Below, one piece after another: positions 1-8,486 of a DNA stretch of 64,000 nucleotides. Under the pieces are notes generated by a model. It was not told where the DNA came from. It made no database searches and saw only the letters and a list, made by a program, of their open reading frames with translations. Positions within the stretch are counted from its first letter, which is position 1; each line of letters opens with the position of its first letter. The DNA comes from Asanoa iriomotensis (GTDB taxonomy: Bacteria > Actinomycetota > Actinomycetes > Mycobacteriales > Micromonosporaceae), in the NCBI RefSeq assembly GCF_016862515.1, contig NZ_BONC01000043.1:1-64000 (forward strand). Direction: 5' to 3'. The translations under genes were made by a program, and so were the position numbers.

Positions 1-1020
1 GAGCAGGCGACCCACAAAAGGCGACCAGGGTACGGGCACTACGCCGTTGGTGAACGCGCCCGCGTTGCTGACCCCGGCGAAGATCGCGACGCACACGCCC
101 GCCAAGGCCAGCGCGAAGTCGGCGGCCGGTCGGCGGAACAGCGCGTAACCAGAAGCGAAAACGGCGGCTAGCCCGGTCAGCACCGGCCAGATCTGACTCG
201 CGAACAGCCCGTTGACCAGCGCACCGACCCCGTCGTTGCCGGCATCTATCTCCCGGCCGACCGCATAGACCACCGCCGCCACGCCGCCCAGGGCGGACGC
301 GCCAGACAAAACCGACAAAACCCACAGGGGTGAAACGCTGGGAACGAGCGAAGACGAGCGCACCGAAAGCGACCCGACCAGCCGCCGCAGCCGCCCGACC
401 AGCCCCAGCACCGCAACCACCAGCGCGAAAACCACCGACCACGCCCACCAGACCCCACCACGAGGCGGCGGCACCCAGTCGAGCGTGCCCGACACCGAGA
501 CAGCCGTGACCCCACCGGTCCGCAGCGGCACCACCCAGTCCCGGACCCGCTGCTGCCGCCCAGGATCGGCGGCCACGGCAGGCGGCGGAGAAGACAGCAT
601 CCAGTGCGACCGATGGTCGTGCCACCGCGCCACCGGCTCCGACGACGCCTTCCGCCACGAGGGAGGCAGCGTCGGGTCAGCCGCAGGCGGCAAGGTGGCC
701 GTGCCGGTCAGGGTCTCGTTCAGGTACACGGCGGGGGAGTGCACGTTCTCGTACACCCCGTCCGGCCGCACCTCGAGATAGGGCTCGTTCTCGTAGCCGA
801 GCACCTCGACCGTCGTACCCGTGCGATTGGTCAACTCCAACCGCGCCCCCGCCTCGACCGCACGGACCCGCAGCCCCGCGGGCGCCGGGGAGACCGACGT
901 CACCACCGTCCGATAGTCGGTGCCGTCCGGTGCGTCCCCACCGTGCGCCCAGGCCGGCGCGGCCGGCACCAGCACCAGCACCGCCAAGCCAACAGCGGCG
1001 CCGGCCAACAGACCCCGCAT
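1..1020 (-). CDS. Secreted/membrane protein of a copper-type locus, 3' end cut by window edge
   Basis: The minus-strand frame opens with ATG at 1020 and stays open for 340 codons to base 1, so the C-terminus lies outside the window. Residues 1-24 form a signal peptide ending PAWA, which would leave a mature start of HGGD. A cluster HDHRSH (residues 134-139) adds three histidines in the extracytoplasmic part. Four hydrophobic segments follow at about 190-209, 232-253, 276-294 and 300-318. It starts 1 bp after the stop of the DsbA-like gene, so it is probably last in a dsbA-mauE operon. I do not recognise the family. The exposed N-terminal His resembles the neighbouring CopC and YcnI proteins, so a metal-related envelope role is inferred. 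Confidence 0.75.
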   Translation of the reverse strand, partial: MRGLLAGAAVGLAVLVLVPAAPAWAHGGDAPDGTDYRTVVTSVSPAPAGLRVRAVEAGARLELTNRTGTTVEVLGYENEPYLEVRPDGVYENVHSPAVYLNETLTGTATLPPAADPTLPPSWRKASSEPVARWHDHRSHWMLSSPPPAVAADPGRQQRVRDWVVPLRTGGVTAVSVSGTLDWVPPPRGGVWWAWSVVFALVVAVLGLVGRLRRLVGSLSVRSSSLVPSVSPLWVLSVLSGASALGGVAAVVYAVGREIDAGNDGVGALVNGLFASQIWPVLTGLAAVFASGYALFRRPAADFALALAGVCVAIFAGVSNAGAFTNGVVPVPWSPFVGRLL

Positions 1021-1734
1021 CTAGGCCGCGTTCACAGCCGCGACCACGGTGTCCGCCGTCGGGTTCGGGATGACCTGGTTGTTGACCTTGACCGTCGGCG
1101 TGCCGGTCACGCCGGCCTTGGCCGCCGCGTCGGTCACCGATCCGACCCACGGCTCGTAGCGGCCCGAGTTCACGCACTGCGAGAAGCTGCCCTGGTCGAG
1201 ACCGAGCCCGGTGCCGATCGAGATCAACTGGCTGTCGGAGAGACCCGCGGTCCCCTCGGCGGGCTGCTGCGCGTAGAGCGCGTCGTGGTACGGCTTGAAC
1301 TTCCCGCCGTCGGCGGCGCAAGCGGCGGCCGCGGCCGAGCGGGTCGAGTACTGGGTGGTCGACGCCGGGTCGAGGAACGCCACCGTGTTGTAGGTGACCG
1401 TGACCTTGCCCTGGCTGACCAGGTTGTTGATCGCCGGCCCGGCATTGTCCTCGAACTGCTTGCAGAACGGGCAGATGAAGTCCTCGTAGATCTGGATCTG
1501 CACCGGCCCGGTGCCGACGGTCTCGCCGGTGGTCGTCGTGGCCGAGGCCGGCGCGACCAGCGGCCCGCTGTTGGAGCGCTGGCTCTGGTAGACCCCCCAC
1601 CCGATCAGCCCGGCGATCACCAGGACGGCGACTGCGGCGATCGAGACCCACATCGTGCGTTTGCGGCGGCGTTCGGCCGCCAACTGCTTGCGGACGACCT
1701 TCGCGGCGCTCTTGCGCTCGTGACGCTTGCTCAT
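1021..1734 (-). CDS. DsbA-family thiol:disulfide oxidoreductase, membrane anchored
   Basis: This 237-residue protein has a basic N-terminus, one membrane anchor (about 29-49) and an extracytoplasmic thioredoxin-fold domain. The active site reads CPFC (Cys88, Cys91), within the sequence EDFICPFCKQF that is typical of the DsbA/Thioredoxin_4 group. A TGTPT segment near the C-terminus fits the cis-proline loop. I chose the ATG at 1734 because it overlaps the upstream mauE-like stop as ATGA; an in-frame ATG 18 bp further upstream is less likely. It probably handles disulfides of exported proteins, with the MauE-like membrane protein as electron partner (inference from co-transcription). Confidence 0.9.
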   Translation of the reverse strand: MSKRHERKSAAKVVRKQLAAERRRKRTMWVSIAAVAVLVIAGLIGWGVYQSQRSNSGPLVAPASATTTTGETVGTGPVQIQIYEDFICPFCKQFEDNAGPAINNLVSQGKVTVTYNTVAFLDPASTTQYSTRSAAAAACAADGGKFKPYHDALYAQQPAEGTAGLSDSQLISIGTGLGLDQGSFSQCVNSGRYEPWVGSVTDAAAKAGVTGTPTVKVNNQVIPNPTADTVVAAVNAA

Positions 1735-2231
1735 GTCGTGCTCTCCAGCCACCTGTCGACGGACAACCTGGTGCGGGGCCAGACGAGAAGGAATGCGGCT
1801 AGGACCAGGAAACCTATGTCACGCGCGATCTCGGGCGCGTAACTCGGACTCTGACCCGCGGCGAGTTGGCCCCCCGAACCGAAGCAGCCGCAGTCGATGG
1901 ACAGCCCGCGCGCCCACGCGGACGAGATGCCGGCGATGAAGACCAGCAGCAGCAGGGACGAGACGGCGGCGGCCGCGCGGGTGGCCAGACCCACCACGAG
2001 CAGCACGCCGAGGGCGATCTCGACGAACGGCAGCGCGGCCCCGATGACCTTGGCAACTTCGAAGGGCATCACCTGGTACGCGTTGACCGCGCGCCCCGAG
2101 CCGCCGAGGTCACCCACCTTGGCGCCGCCGGCGAACAGCCAGACGGCCGCGAGGCCCAGCCGCGCGAGGGTGCCCAGCCACGGCCGGATGCCCGGCCAGG
2201 TCAGGCTCCTGGTCAACGTCGTCACGCTCAT
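1731..2231 (-). CDS. MauE/DoxX-like four-helix membrane protein
   Basis: This 166-residue protein has four hydrophobic helices and a conserved DCGCFG motif (Cys114, Cys116) in the loop after the third helix. That layout matches the MauE/DoxX-like family, whose members are linked to thiol redox chemistry across the membrane. Its stop overlaps the start of the downstream DsbA-like gene by 4 bp, which supports a two-protein redox pair. The vicinal cysteines could pass electrons to the CPFC site of that partner; this is inference. The start is an ATG at 2231, 67 bp from the end of the ECF sigma gene. Confidence 0.85.
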   Translation of the reverse strand: MSVTTLTRSLTWPGIRPWLGTLARLGLAAVWLFAGGAKVGDLGGSGRAVNAYQVMPFEVAKVIGAALPFVEIALGVLLVVGLATRAAAAVSSLLLLVFIAGISSAWARGLSIDCGCFGSGGQLAAGQSPSYAPEIARDIGFLVLAAFLLVWPRTRLSVDRWLESTT

Positions 2232-2298
2232 ATAGTCGCCCCGTATTGCGCGAAGGTTCCAATGCTCAGCGATCTGCCAGCTAGCTGACGGCGGACTT

Positions 2299-2892
2299 TC
2301 AGCCTGCGCCCGCCTCGGCGAGCACCGCCACGAGTTCGGCCCGGGCGCGGGCCACCCGCGACCGGATCGTGCCGACCGGCACCCCTTCGACCTCCGCCGC
2401 CTCGGTGTAGGAGAGGCCGATGAGCTGGGTGAGCACGAATGCGCCGCGCCGGTCGGCCGGCAGCCGGCGGAGCAGCTCCGCGCTGTCGAAGCGCAGGGCC
2501 GGGTCGGGCTCCGCGGCGGACATCACCGACCGCTCGGGCTCCGGGTGGGCCTCGAGCCGCGAGCGCAGCCGGCGGCGGCGGACCACCGCGCGCAGGTGGT
2601 CGGCGCACGCCCGCCGGGTGATGCCCAGCAGCCACGTACGCGCGCTGGATCGTCCCTCGAAGTCCGGCAGCGAGCGGAACGCCCGCAGATAGGTCTCCTG
2701 TGCCACGTCGTCGGCGGCGTCCGGATCGACCAGCGCCGCGGCGAGCCGCCAGACCTCGGCCTGGGTCGCCCGGACGAACGCGGCCTGCGCCACCGGATCT
2801 CCGTCGCGCGCGGCCAGCGCCCACCGGGTCGCCGCGTCGAGCGAGGCACCGATGGCGGGCGCGTCTTCGGCCGCACGCTGGACGGGGATCAC
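2299..2892 (-). CDS. RNA polymerase ECF sigma factor
   Basis: This 197-residue protein has region 2 with DDVAQETYLRAFRSLPDFEG and region 4 with LPADRRGAFVLTQLIGLSYTEAAEVEGVPVGTIRSR split across a short linker, the classic two-domain ECF layout. I chose GTG 2892 because it gives the usual short N-terminus; a start at 2958 would add about 22 atypical residues lying over the presumed promoter. The gene diverges from a zinc-binding anti-sigma-like gene. A GGGAACC box (complement of 2929-2935) lies upstream, followed 15 bp later by CGTC, as expected for ECF autoregulation. Its targets may include the copper and thiol genes around it (inference). Confidence 0.9.
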   Translation of the reverse strand: MIPVQRAAEDAPAIGASLDAATRWALAARDGDPVAQAAFVRATQAEVWRLAAALVDPDAADDVAQETYLRAFRSLPDFEGRSSARTWLLGITRRACADHLRAVVRRRRLRSRLEAHPEPERSVMSAAEPDPALRFDSAELLRRLPADRRGAFVLTQLIGLSYTEAAEVEGVPVGTIRSRVARARAELVAVLAEAGAG

Positions 2893-2909
2893 GGCAACCC
2901 AATGTACGC

Positions 2910-2935
2910 GACGCGTCCGTTTTCGCGTGGTTCCC
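2910..2935 (-). promoter_or_regulatory. Candidate ECF-type promoter of the sigma gene
   Basis: Read on the minus strand, GGGAACC (2935-2929) is followed after 15 bp by CGTC (2913-2910). This fits the GGAAC / CGTC pattern of many ECF promoters and lies just upstream of the sigma start at 2892. No transcription evidence is available. Confidence 0.5.
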
Positions 2936-2977
2936 GGCGTCGCCGTGTCGAGCGCCACGCCGACCCGGGAGATTGCC

Positions 2978-3004
2978 GGGAACCAATCGCTGCCTGCCGA
3001 CGAC
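2978..3004 (+). promoter_or_regulatory. Candidate ECF-type promoter of the anti-sigma/cop genes
   Basis: GGGAACC (2978-2984) is followed after 16 bp by CGAC (3001-3004), only about 10 bp before the ATG at 3014. If used, the transcript would be nearly leaderless. It mirrors the GGGAACC box on the other strand, so one ECF factor could drive both directions. Confidence 0.4.
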
Positions 3005-3013
3005 TACCTGACC

Positions 3014-3643
3014 ATGATGTGCGAGCACGTCCGGGTCGCGCTGTCGGCGCGACTCGATGGGGAGGCTCCGCCGGCACCCGCCGCGGAGATCGACGCGCAT
3101 GCCGCCTCCTGCACCGCCTGCCAGGCCTGGCTGACCGGCGCCGAGCGGCTCGACCGCCTGGTCAAGGCGGCCCCACCGGTCGCGCCGGACCTGACCGCCG
3201 GTGTGCTCGCCGCCGTCGCCGCCGACCGGCAGCGGCGTGCCGAGGCCGAGCCGGCCGCCCGGCGCCAGGTGCTCCGCGTCGCGGTCGGCGTGCTCGCCGT
3301 CGCCCAGCTCGTCTCCGCCGCTCCCGCCCTGCTCGGCGTCGAGAGCGCGCTCGGCGCCCACGCCAGCCGCGAGATGGCCTGCTTCGACATCGCGATCGCG
3401 GTGGGCTTCGCGCTCGCCGCGCTGCGCCCCGAGCGGGCCGGGGGGGTCGTGCCCGTCGCCATCGTCCTCGCCCTCTGCCTCGCCGTGACCAGCGCCGTCG
3501 ACGTCGCCAGCGGGCGCGCCGCCGCCGCGCACGAGATCGGCCACCTGGCCGCGGTCGTCCAGGCCGCCGCCCTCTGGGCGCTCGGCCGCGGCGGCCGCCG
3601 CACCACCCCGCTGACCACCGCGACCGCGGCAGGTCGCGGGTGA
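3014..3643 (+). CDS. Zinc-finger anti-sigma-like membrane protein
   Basis: This 209-residue protein starts with Cys3 and carries the anti-sigma zinc motif H29-x3-C33-x2-C36 (HAASCTAC). The N-terminal cytoplasmic domain is followed by several hydrophobic segments from about residue 95 to the C-terminus, which replace the usual single helix. It is divergent from the ECF sigma gene and most likely holds that factor at the membrane. Two ATG codons stand in tandem (3014, 3017); either may be used. Its TGA overlaps the GTG of the downstream copC-copD gene, so sigma control and copper handling are translationally linked here. Confidence 0.8.
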   Translation: MMCEHVRVALSARLDGEAPPAPAAEIDAHAASCTACQAWLTGAERLDRLVKAAPPVAPDLTAGVLAAVAADRQRRAEAEPAARRQVLRVAVGVLAVAQLVSAAPALLGVESALGAHASREMACFDIAIAVGFALAALRPERAGGVVPVAIVLALCLAVTSAVDVASGRAAAAHEIGHLAAVVQAAALWALGRGGRRTTPLTTATAAGRG

Positions 3644-5292
3644 GCCGGGTCGTCTCGCGGTTCGTCGTCGTAGCCGCGCTCGTCGTCGGCTGGGCCGCCG
3701 TCTTCCTGGCACCCGCCGGACCGGCCAGCGCGCACGCCGTGCTGGAGAGCACCAGCCCGGCCGCCAACTCGATCGTCCCGGCCTCGCCGCCGGAGGTCGT
3801 GCTGACGTTCAGCGAGGGCGTCCGGAAGGTGCCCGACAAGATCCACGTGATCGCGCCGGACGGCTCGCGCGCCGACGCCGGTGAGCCGGAGTTCGCCGAG
3901 ACCACGGTCCGGATCCCGCTGAAGTCGGGCGGCGCCAACGGCACCTACCTGGTCAACTACCGGGTCATCTCGGCCGACAGCCACCCGATCGCGGGCGCCT
4001 TCACCTACTCGGTGGGCGCGCCGTCGGCCGCGCCGCCGACCGACAGCAACGCGCCAGTCGCCGAGGAGAGCACCTTCCTCAAGATCGCGTTCCCGGTGGT
4101 CAAGTACCTCGGGTACGCCGGCCTGGTGCTGCTCATCGGCCCGGCCCTGGTGCTCGCGCTGCTCTGGCCGCAGCGGCTGTCCCGGGCGCGCCCGGCGGGC
4201 CTGGCCTGGCTCGGCTTCGGGCTCGTGGCGTTGTCCACGCTCGGCGACCTGTTCCTGCAGGCGCCCTACACGACCGGCGGCGGCTACTTCGACGGCGCCG
4301 CGCTGCGTGACGTGCTCGGCAGCACGTTCGGCACCGCCCACCTGATCCGGCTCGGCGTGCTGGCCGCCTCGGCGTTCCTGCTGCGACCGCTGTTCGCCGG
4401 CCGCAGCGGCGTCGCCGACCGGGCGCTGCTCGTCGTGCTGGGCGTGGTCGGGCTCGCCACCTGGCCGATCTCGGGCCACCCGGCCGCGTCGCCGGTGCCG
4501 GCGGTCTCGGTCGTGGTCGACATCGCGCACATCGCCGGCATGGCGGTCTGGCTCGGTGGCCTGGTCATGCTGGTCGCGTTCCTGTTCCGCCAGGCGGCGC
4601 CGCGCGAGCTGAGCGTGATCCTGCCCGTCTGGTCGCGCTGGGCGACGCTCGCGGTGACCACGCTCTTCCTCGCCGGCATCGTGCAGGCATTGGTCGAGAT
4701 CTCCACGATCAAGGCCCTTTACAGCACGACGTACGGGCAGCTGGTCATCGCGAAGGTCGTCCTGTTCGGCGCGGTGGTCGGGGTGGCCGCGTTCTCCCGC
4801 AACCAGGTGCGCAAGCGGTCCGCGCCGGACGACCCCAAGCCGCTGCGCCGCGCGGTGCTGATCGAGGTCGCCGGCATCGCGGTGGTGCTCGCGCTGTCGT
4901 CGGTGCTGGTGCAGACCACGCCGGCCCGCACCGCGTCGGCCGCCTCCACGGTCCAGCAGCAGCCGGCGGGCTACTACTCGGCCATGATCACCACCAGCCC
5001 GAAGCTGAACCTGCAGGTCGAGGTCGATCCCGCGCAACAGGGCAACAACGACATCCACTTGTACGCGTACACGAAGGACAACCAGCCGCAGGTGGTCGTC
5101 GAGTGGAAGGGCACGGCGTCCCTGCCCTCGGCCGGCATCGAGGCCATCGACATCCCGCTGCTCGGCCTGGCACCGACGCACGCCAGCGGCGCGATCCAAC
5201 TGCCCCGCCCGGGGCAGTGGGAGCTCAAGTTCGTCGTCCGGATATCCGACATCGACCAGGCCACGGTGACCGCCACCGTGCCCGTCACGTAG
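3640..5292 (+). CDS. CopC-CopD fusion, copper resistance/import protein
   Basis: This 550-residue protein starts with GTG overlapping the previous stop (GTGA). A signal peptide ends at Ala31, leaving His32 as mature N-terminus, the first ligand of a CopC copper site. The later SADSH segment (residues about 104-108) supplies the conserved Asp and His. After the CopC domain (about 32-130) come eight or so membrane helices of the CopD type, then an extracytoplasmic C-terminal domain of about 110 residues. The fusion is common in actinomycetes (known for the family). Known roles are copper binding in the periplasmic space and transfer across the membrane. YcnI follows 13 bp downstream. Confidence 0.9.
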   Translation: MSRVVSRFVVVAALVVGWAAVFLAPAGPASAHAVLESTSPAANSIVPASPPEVVLTFSEGVRKVPDKIHVIAPDGSRADAGEPEFAETTVRIPLKSGGANGTYLVNYRVISADSHPIAGAFTYSVGAPSAAPPTDSNAPVAEESTFLKIAFPVVKYLGYAGLVLLIGPALVLALLWPQRLSRARPAGLAWLGFGLVALSTLGDLFLQAPYTTGGGYFDGAALRDVLGSTFGTAHLIRLGVLAASAFLLRPLFAGRSGVADRALLVVLGVVGLATWPISGHPAASPVPAVSVVVDIAHIAGMAVWLGGLVMLVAFLFRQAAPRELSVILPVWSRWATLAVTTLFLAGIVQALVEISTIKALYSTTYGQLVIAKVVLFGAVVGVAAFSRNQVRKRSAPDDPKPLRRAVLIEVAGIAVVLALSSVLVQTTPARTASAASTVQQQPAGYYSAMITTSPKLNLQVEVDPAQQGNNDIHLYAYTKDNQPQVVVEWKGTASLPSAGIEAIDIPLLGLAPTHASGAIQLPRPGQWELKFVVRISDIDQATVTATVPVT

Positions 5293-5305
5293 GAAAGGTT
5301 CCCCC

Positions 5306-6022
5306 ATGATCCGTAACCGGCTGGCCAAGGCCGCCGCTCTCAGCGCCGGCGCCGTCGTGGTCGCCCTCGGCATCGCCGGTCCGGCGTTCGCGCACGTCAC
5401 GGTCAATCCCAACTCGCTCACGCAGGGCGGGTACGGGCGGGTGGCGTTCCGCGTGCCGAACGAGAGCGACACCGCGTCGACCGTGAAGCTCGAGCTGAAC
5501 CTGCCCGAGGACGCGCCCGTCGCGTCGGTGTCGACCATGCCGGTTCCGGGTTGGACGGTGGTGGTGGAGAAGCGCAAGCTCACCACGCCGCTGGAGGTGC
5601 ACGGCAGCCAGGTGACCGAGGTGGTCGGCAAGGTGACCTGGACCGCGGCGGCCGGCGGCGGGGTCAAGCCGGGCGAGTTCCAGGAGTTCCCGGTCTCGAT
5701 GGGCCCGCTGCCCGAGAAGGACCAGATGATCTTCAAGGTCCTGCAGACCTACTCGGACGGCGACATCTCCCGCTGGATCGACGAGCCGGTCGAGGGCGGC
5801 GAGGAGCCGGAGAGCCCGGCGCCGGTGCTGAAGCTGGCGAAGGCGGCCGACGCCGCGGCGCCGACGACCGCCGCGACGGCCGGTGCGACGGTGGCTGTCG
5901 GTGCCGACGACTCCGGTACGTCGGGTGCGGCGGTCGGGCTCGGCATCGCCGGTCTCGTCGCGGGTGTGCTCGGTCTCGTGCTCGGCGGCCTGGCCTTCAT
6001 GCGTACACGTAAATCCGCCTGA
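5306..6022 (+). CDS. YcnI-like copper-binding protein (DUF1775)
   Basis: This 238-residue protein has a signal peptide ending PAFA, so the mature protein begins with His in HVTVNP, the hallmark of YcnI proteins that bind copper at the N-terminus. The beta-rich domain (about 30-160) contains PGWTV. A low-complexity Ala/Thr linker and a C-terminal membrane helix (about 210-232) follow, with RTRKSA at the end as membrane anchor. An AGGAAAGG ribosome site sits before ATG 5306. It is the last gene of the anti-sigma/copC-copD/ycnI run and is followed by a strong hairpin terminator. Confidence 0.9.
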   Translation: MIRNRLAKAAALSAGAVVVALGIAGPAFAHVTVNPNSLTQGGYGRVAFRVPNESDTASTVKLELNLPEDAPVASVSTMPVPGWTVVVEKRKLTTPLEVHGSQVTEVVGKVTWTAAAGGGVKPGEFQEFPVSMGPLPEKDQMIFKVLQTYSDGDISRWIDEPVEGGEEPESPAPVLKLAKAADAAAPTTAATAGATVAVGADDSGTSGAAVGLGIAGLVAGVLGLVLGGLAFMRTRKSA

Positions 6023-6037
6023 CGGTCTTTCCGCCGG

Positions 6038-6085
6038 TCCCGCCGGTCCTGGGGCGTTGTCCCTGGACCGGCGGGATTTTCTTTG
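6038..6085 (+). terminator. Rho-independent terminator after ycnI-like gene
   Basis: A perfect 12-bp stem TCCCGCCGGTCC (6038-6049) pairs with 6065-6076 and is followed by TTTTCTTT. This is the clearest U-tract terminator in the window and closes the copper operon. Confidence 0.9.
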
Positions 6086-6173
6086 TCCGCGTGCCGCGCC
6101 ATCTGCGTCGTGTGTTCGGATCGTCACGTTGGGTAGAGTTTGTCCGGTAACGCGATCAAGGGGGATGACGCTG

Positions 6174-8339
6174 ATGCGGGTCGTACGCACGGTCGCCGGG
6201 CTGGTGTTGCTGACTATCGGACTGCCGGTGCTGCTGGTCGGCGGTTCATTGTGGACACTCATGCAACATCGGGACGCGGGCGGCGCGTTCAGTGGTTCGC
6301 TGGAACCCGTGAGCACGCCCGGCCAGGCGATCGTCGTGCCGGACGTCGACAAGCTGCTGCGCGAGGACGCCGCCTTCGTCCGGGCCGGCGACACCCGGAT
6401 GCGGCTCTCCGCGCCCGGCGACACGTTCTTCGGCCTGGCGCCGGCGGCCGCGGTGCGCGACTACCTGTCCGGCGCCGCCTACACGCGGGTCGACGCGGTC
6501 ACCGTCGCCCGTGGTGACCTGCCGGTGCGCAGCACGCCGATCGGTGGCGGCACCGCCGCACCGGGCCCTGCGGCGTCCGGCGTGACGCCCGGATCGCAGT
6601 CGTTCTGGATCCGGCAGGGCAGCGGCGCCATCGAGTGGACGGCCAACGAGGTCGACGGCCGCGAGCTGAGCCTCGTGGTGATGCGGGTCGACGCGGGCGC
6701 CGCCCTGACCGTCGACGTGCGGGCGGCGGCCGAGCCCGGCTGGCTCGCACCGACGAGCTGGAGCCTGCTGGCCGCCGGGGTGCTGCTGATCGCCGGCGGG
6801 ATCGCGGCGCTGGCCTGGCGGACGCGCCCGCGCGACGTGGTGTTCGTCGTCGACCCGAGCCAGGTGCCGCAGGTGTCCCAGCGGCTCGGCGGTGCCACGG
6901 TCGACGGCCCCGCGGGTCCGCCGCCGGTCTGGCCGGCGTTGCCCGCGACCGAGGTCGCGGAGCCGGTGCCGGTGCTGCCCGGCGAGCAGTCTCGCGGCAC
7001 CGACGGCACCTGGCCGCAGTGGCCGTCCGACACACCGCAGACCCGCCCGGCGACGTTGGCCGACGCGCTGGCCGGCGCCGGCCTGCCGGCCACGCCGCCG
7101 CCCGGCCCGGCCTGGCCGCCGGCTCAGCCCGGCCCGTCGTCGCCGGCCCGGTCCCCGGAGTCCGGTGAGCCCACGCCCTCGACGCCCAGCGCCTGGCGCC
7201 GGGCCGAGGCCGCCCGACTGGCCGGCCTGCCCGCGGTGACCGCCGTGGCGACACAGCTCTCGGTCGAGGCGGTGCCGACCTCGGGTGCGCCCGCCGGCGC
7301 GGCCACCGCGATCCCGGCGTCGCGTGCGAACACCGACGCCGCGGCGCGTACGCCGGCTCCCCGTGCCGAGGTGGACGAGTCGGACGGCCGGACCCCGGCG
7401 CAGCGTTCCGGCGCCAAGCACCTGCGCGCGGTCAAGAGCGACGAGTCGGAACGCCCGGCCAAGACCACGGCGGCGGCGAAGAAGCGCCCGGTGGTGTTCG
7501 TCGACACCGCGGTCGAGCCCACCGGCGAGAGCCCCGACCGGCCGGTCGTCGCGGCCCGCACCCGTGCCAAGACCGCACCGCAGCCGCGCGACGCGGACCG
7601 GCAGGACGCACCCACCGCCGAGGCGGAACCGACCGGCGAGACGACGGTCGCCGAGACCGGGCCGGCGGAGGCCAAGCCGGCGAAGGCCAGGGCCCGCCGC
7701 ACGACGACCAAGTCGGCCAAGGCGAAGCCGGCGCCCGAGCCCGAGCCGATGCTCCCGATGGCGGGCATCGAGGTCATCGAGACCGCCGGCTCGGCCACCG
7801 ACGAGCCGAGCGCCACGCACAGTCCGGCCGCGGTCGGCACCCCGGTCGGCACGGGCGCCGAGGTCGCCTCGACCGGCGACCCGGGCGAGGCTCCGGTGGC
7901 CGGCGACCCGGGCGAGGCCTCGGTGACCGGCGATCCGGGCGAGGCCTCGGTGGCCGGCGACCCGGGCGAAGCTCCGGTGACCGGCGACCGGCCGGCGCCG
8001 GCCAAGCCCAAGCGCACGACGCGGGCCAAGAAGGCCACGGCAGCCGGACCGGAGACCGAGGCGGCCAAGCCGACCCGGCGCCGCAAGACGGCCGAGGCGA
8101 CCGAGGCGGCCGAGGCGGCCGACAAGGCGCCGGCCGAGATTTCGACGGGTACTCCGTTCGGGGGACAGGCCACGCCGCCGAAGCGCCGCCGGAAGACCGC
8201 CGCGGGCCTGCCCGCACCGGAGAACACCGAGGCGGGACCGGCGCACAACGCGGTCGCGGCGCTGGCCAACAAGCGGCCGGCCACCACCCGGCGGCGGGCC
8301 GCCAGCCCGACCAATCGGGCCACTGACCAGGCAAGCTGA
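6174..8339 (+). CDS. Membrane protein with long disordered, basic repeat-bearing tail
   Basis: This is a 721-residue protein of unrecognised family. A helix at the N-terminus and another at about residues 195-215 bracket an extracytoplasmic domain of roughly 170 residues. The remaining 500 or so cytoplasmic residues are Pro/Ala-rich, then rich in Lys/Arg-Ala blocks such as AKPKRTTRAKK and RRRKTA, like histone-H1-type tails. Four 9-residue repeats GDPGEAxVx sit near the end. I chose ATG 6174 because the AGGGGG ribosome site at 6159-6164 is 9 bp away; the ATG at 6165 abuts it. The tail could bind nucleic acid or another polyanion, but that is only suggested by composition. Confidence 0.8.
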   Translation: MRVVRTVAGLVLLTIGLPVLLVGGSLWTLMQHRDAGGAFSGSLEPVSTPGQAIVVPDVDKLLREDAAFVRAGDTRMRLSAPGDTFFGLAPAAAVRDYLSGAAYTRVDAVTVARGDLPVRSTPIGGGTAAPGPAASGVTPGSQSFWIRQGSGAIEWTANEVDGRELSLVVMRVDAGAALTVDVRAAAEPGWLAPTSWSLLAAGVLLIAGGIAALAWRTRPRDVVFVVDPSQVPQVSQRLGGATVDGPAGPPPVWPALPATEVAEPVPVLPGEQSRGTDGTWPQWPSDTPQTRPATLADALAGAGLPATPPPGPAWPPAQPGPSSPARSPESGEPTPSTPSAWRRAEAARLAGLPAVTAVATQLSVEAVPTSGAPAGAATAIPASRANTDAAARTPAPRAEVDESDGRTPAQRSGAKHLRAVKSDESERPAKTTAAAKKRPVVFVDTAVEPTGESPDRPVVAARTRAKTAPQPRDADRQDAPTAEAEPTGETTVAETGPAEAKPAKARARRTTTKSAKAKPAPEPEPMLPMAGIEVIETAGSATDEPSATHSPAAVGTPVGTGAEVASTGDPGEAPVAGDPGEASVTGDPGEASVAGDPGEAPVTGDRPAPAKPKRTTRAKKATAAGPETEAAKPTRRRKTAEATEAAEAADKAPAEISTGTPFGGQATPPKRRRKTAAGLPAPENTEAGPAHNAVAALANKRPATTRRRAASPTNRATDQAS
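7875..7982 (+). repeat. Four in-frame 27-bp tandem repeats
   Basis: Four units of 27 bp start at 7875, 7902, 7929 and 7956, each encoding GDPGEA(P/S)V(A/T). Units differ by synonymous and a few missense changes. They lie in the disordered tail and would be prone to unit-number variation. Confidence 0.9.
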
Positions 8340-8349
8340 CCCGAAAGAC

Positions 8350-8388
8350 AGAGCGGCCCTTCGCGCTGCCGACGCGAAGGGCCGCTCT
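8350..8388 (+). terminator. Hairpin terminator after the repeat-tail gene
   Basis: A perfect 16-bp stem begins AGAGCGGCCC (8350-8365) and pairs with 8373-8388 around a 7-base loop. There is no U tract, as is common for actinomycete terminators. It lies 11 bp past the stop at 8339. Confidence 0.8.
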
Positions 8389-8486
8389 CACCGGGGGAAC
8401 GGTGCAACCGGAGAAGTCGATCCGTTAATGCCAGTTTAACCCCTCCGGTCGCGACTGGCTACGTCTGTCCGGTTCTGGGCGGATCT

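Noticed and set aside
2228-3712. Minus-strand open frame spanning the sigma and anti-sigma genes
   Set aside because: It is in the wrong frame for the clear ECF sigma domains and is Arg/Gly-rich.
7875-7982. 27-bp repeats as CRISPR-like or regulatory
   Set aside because: They are directly adjacent, keep the reading frame and encode GDPGEA peptides, so they are coding tandem repeats.
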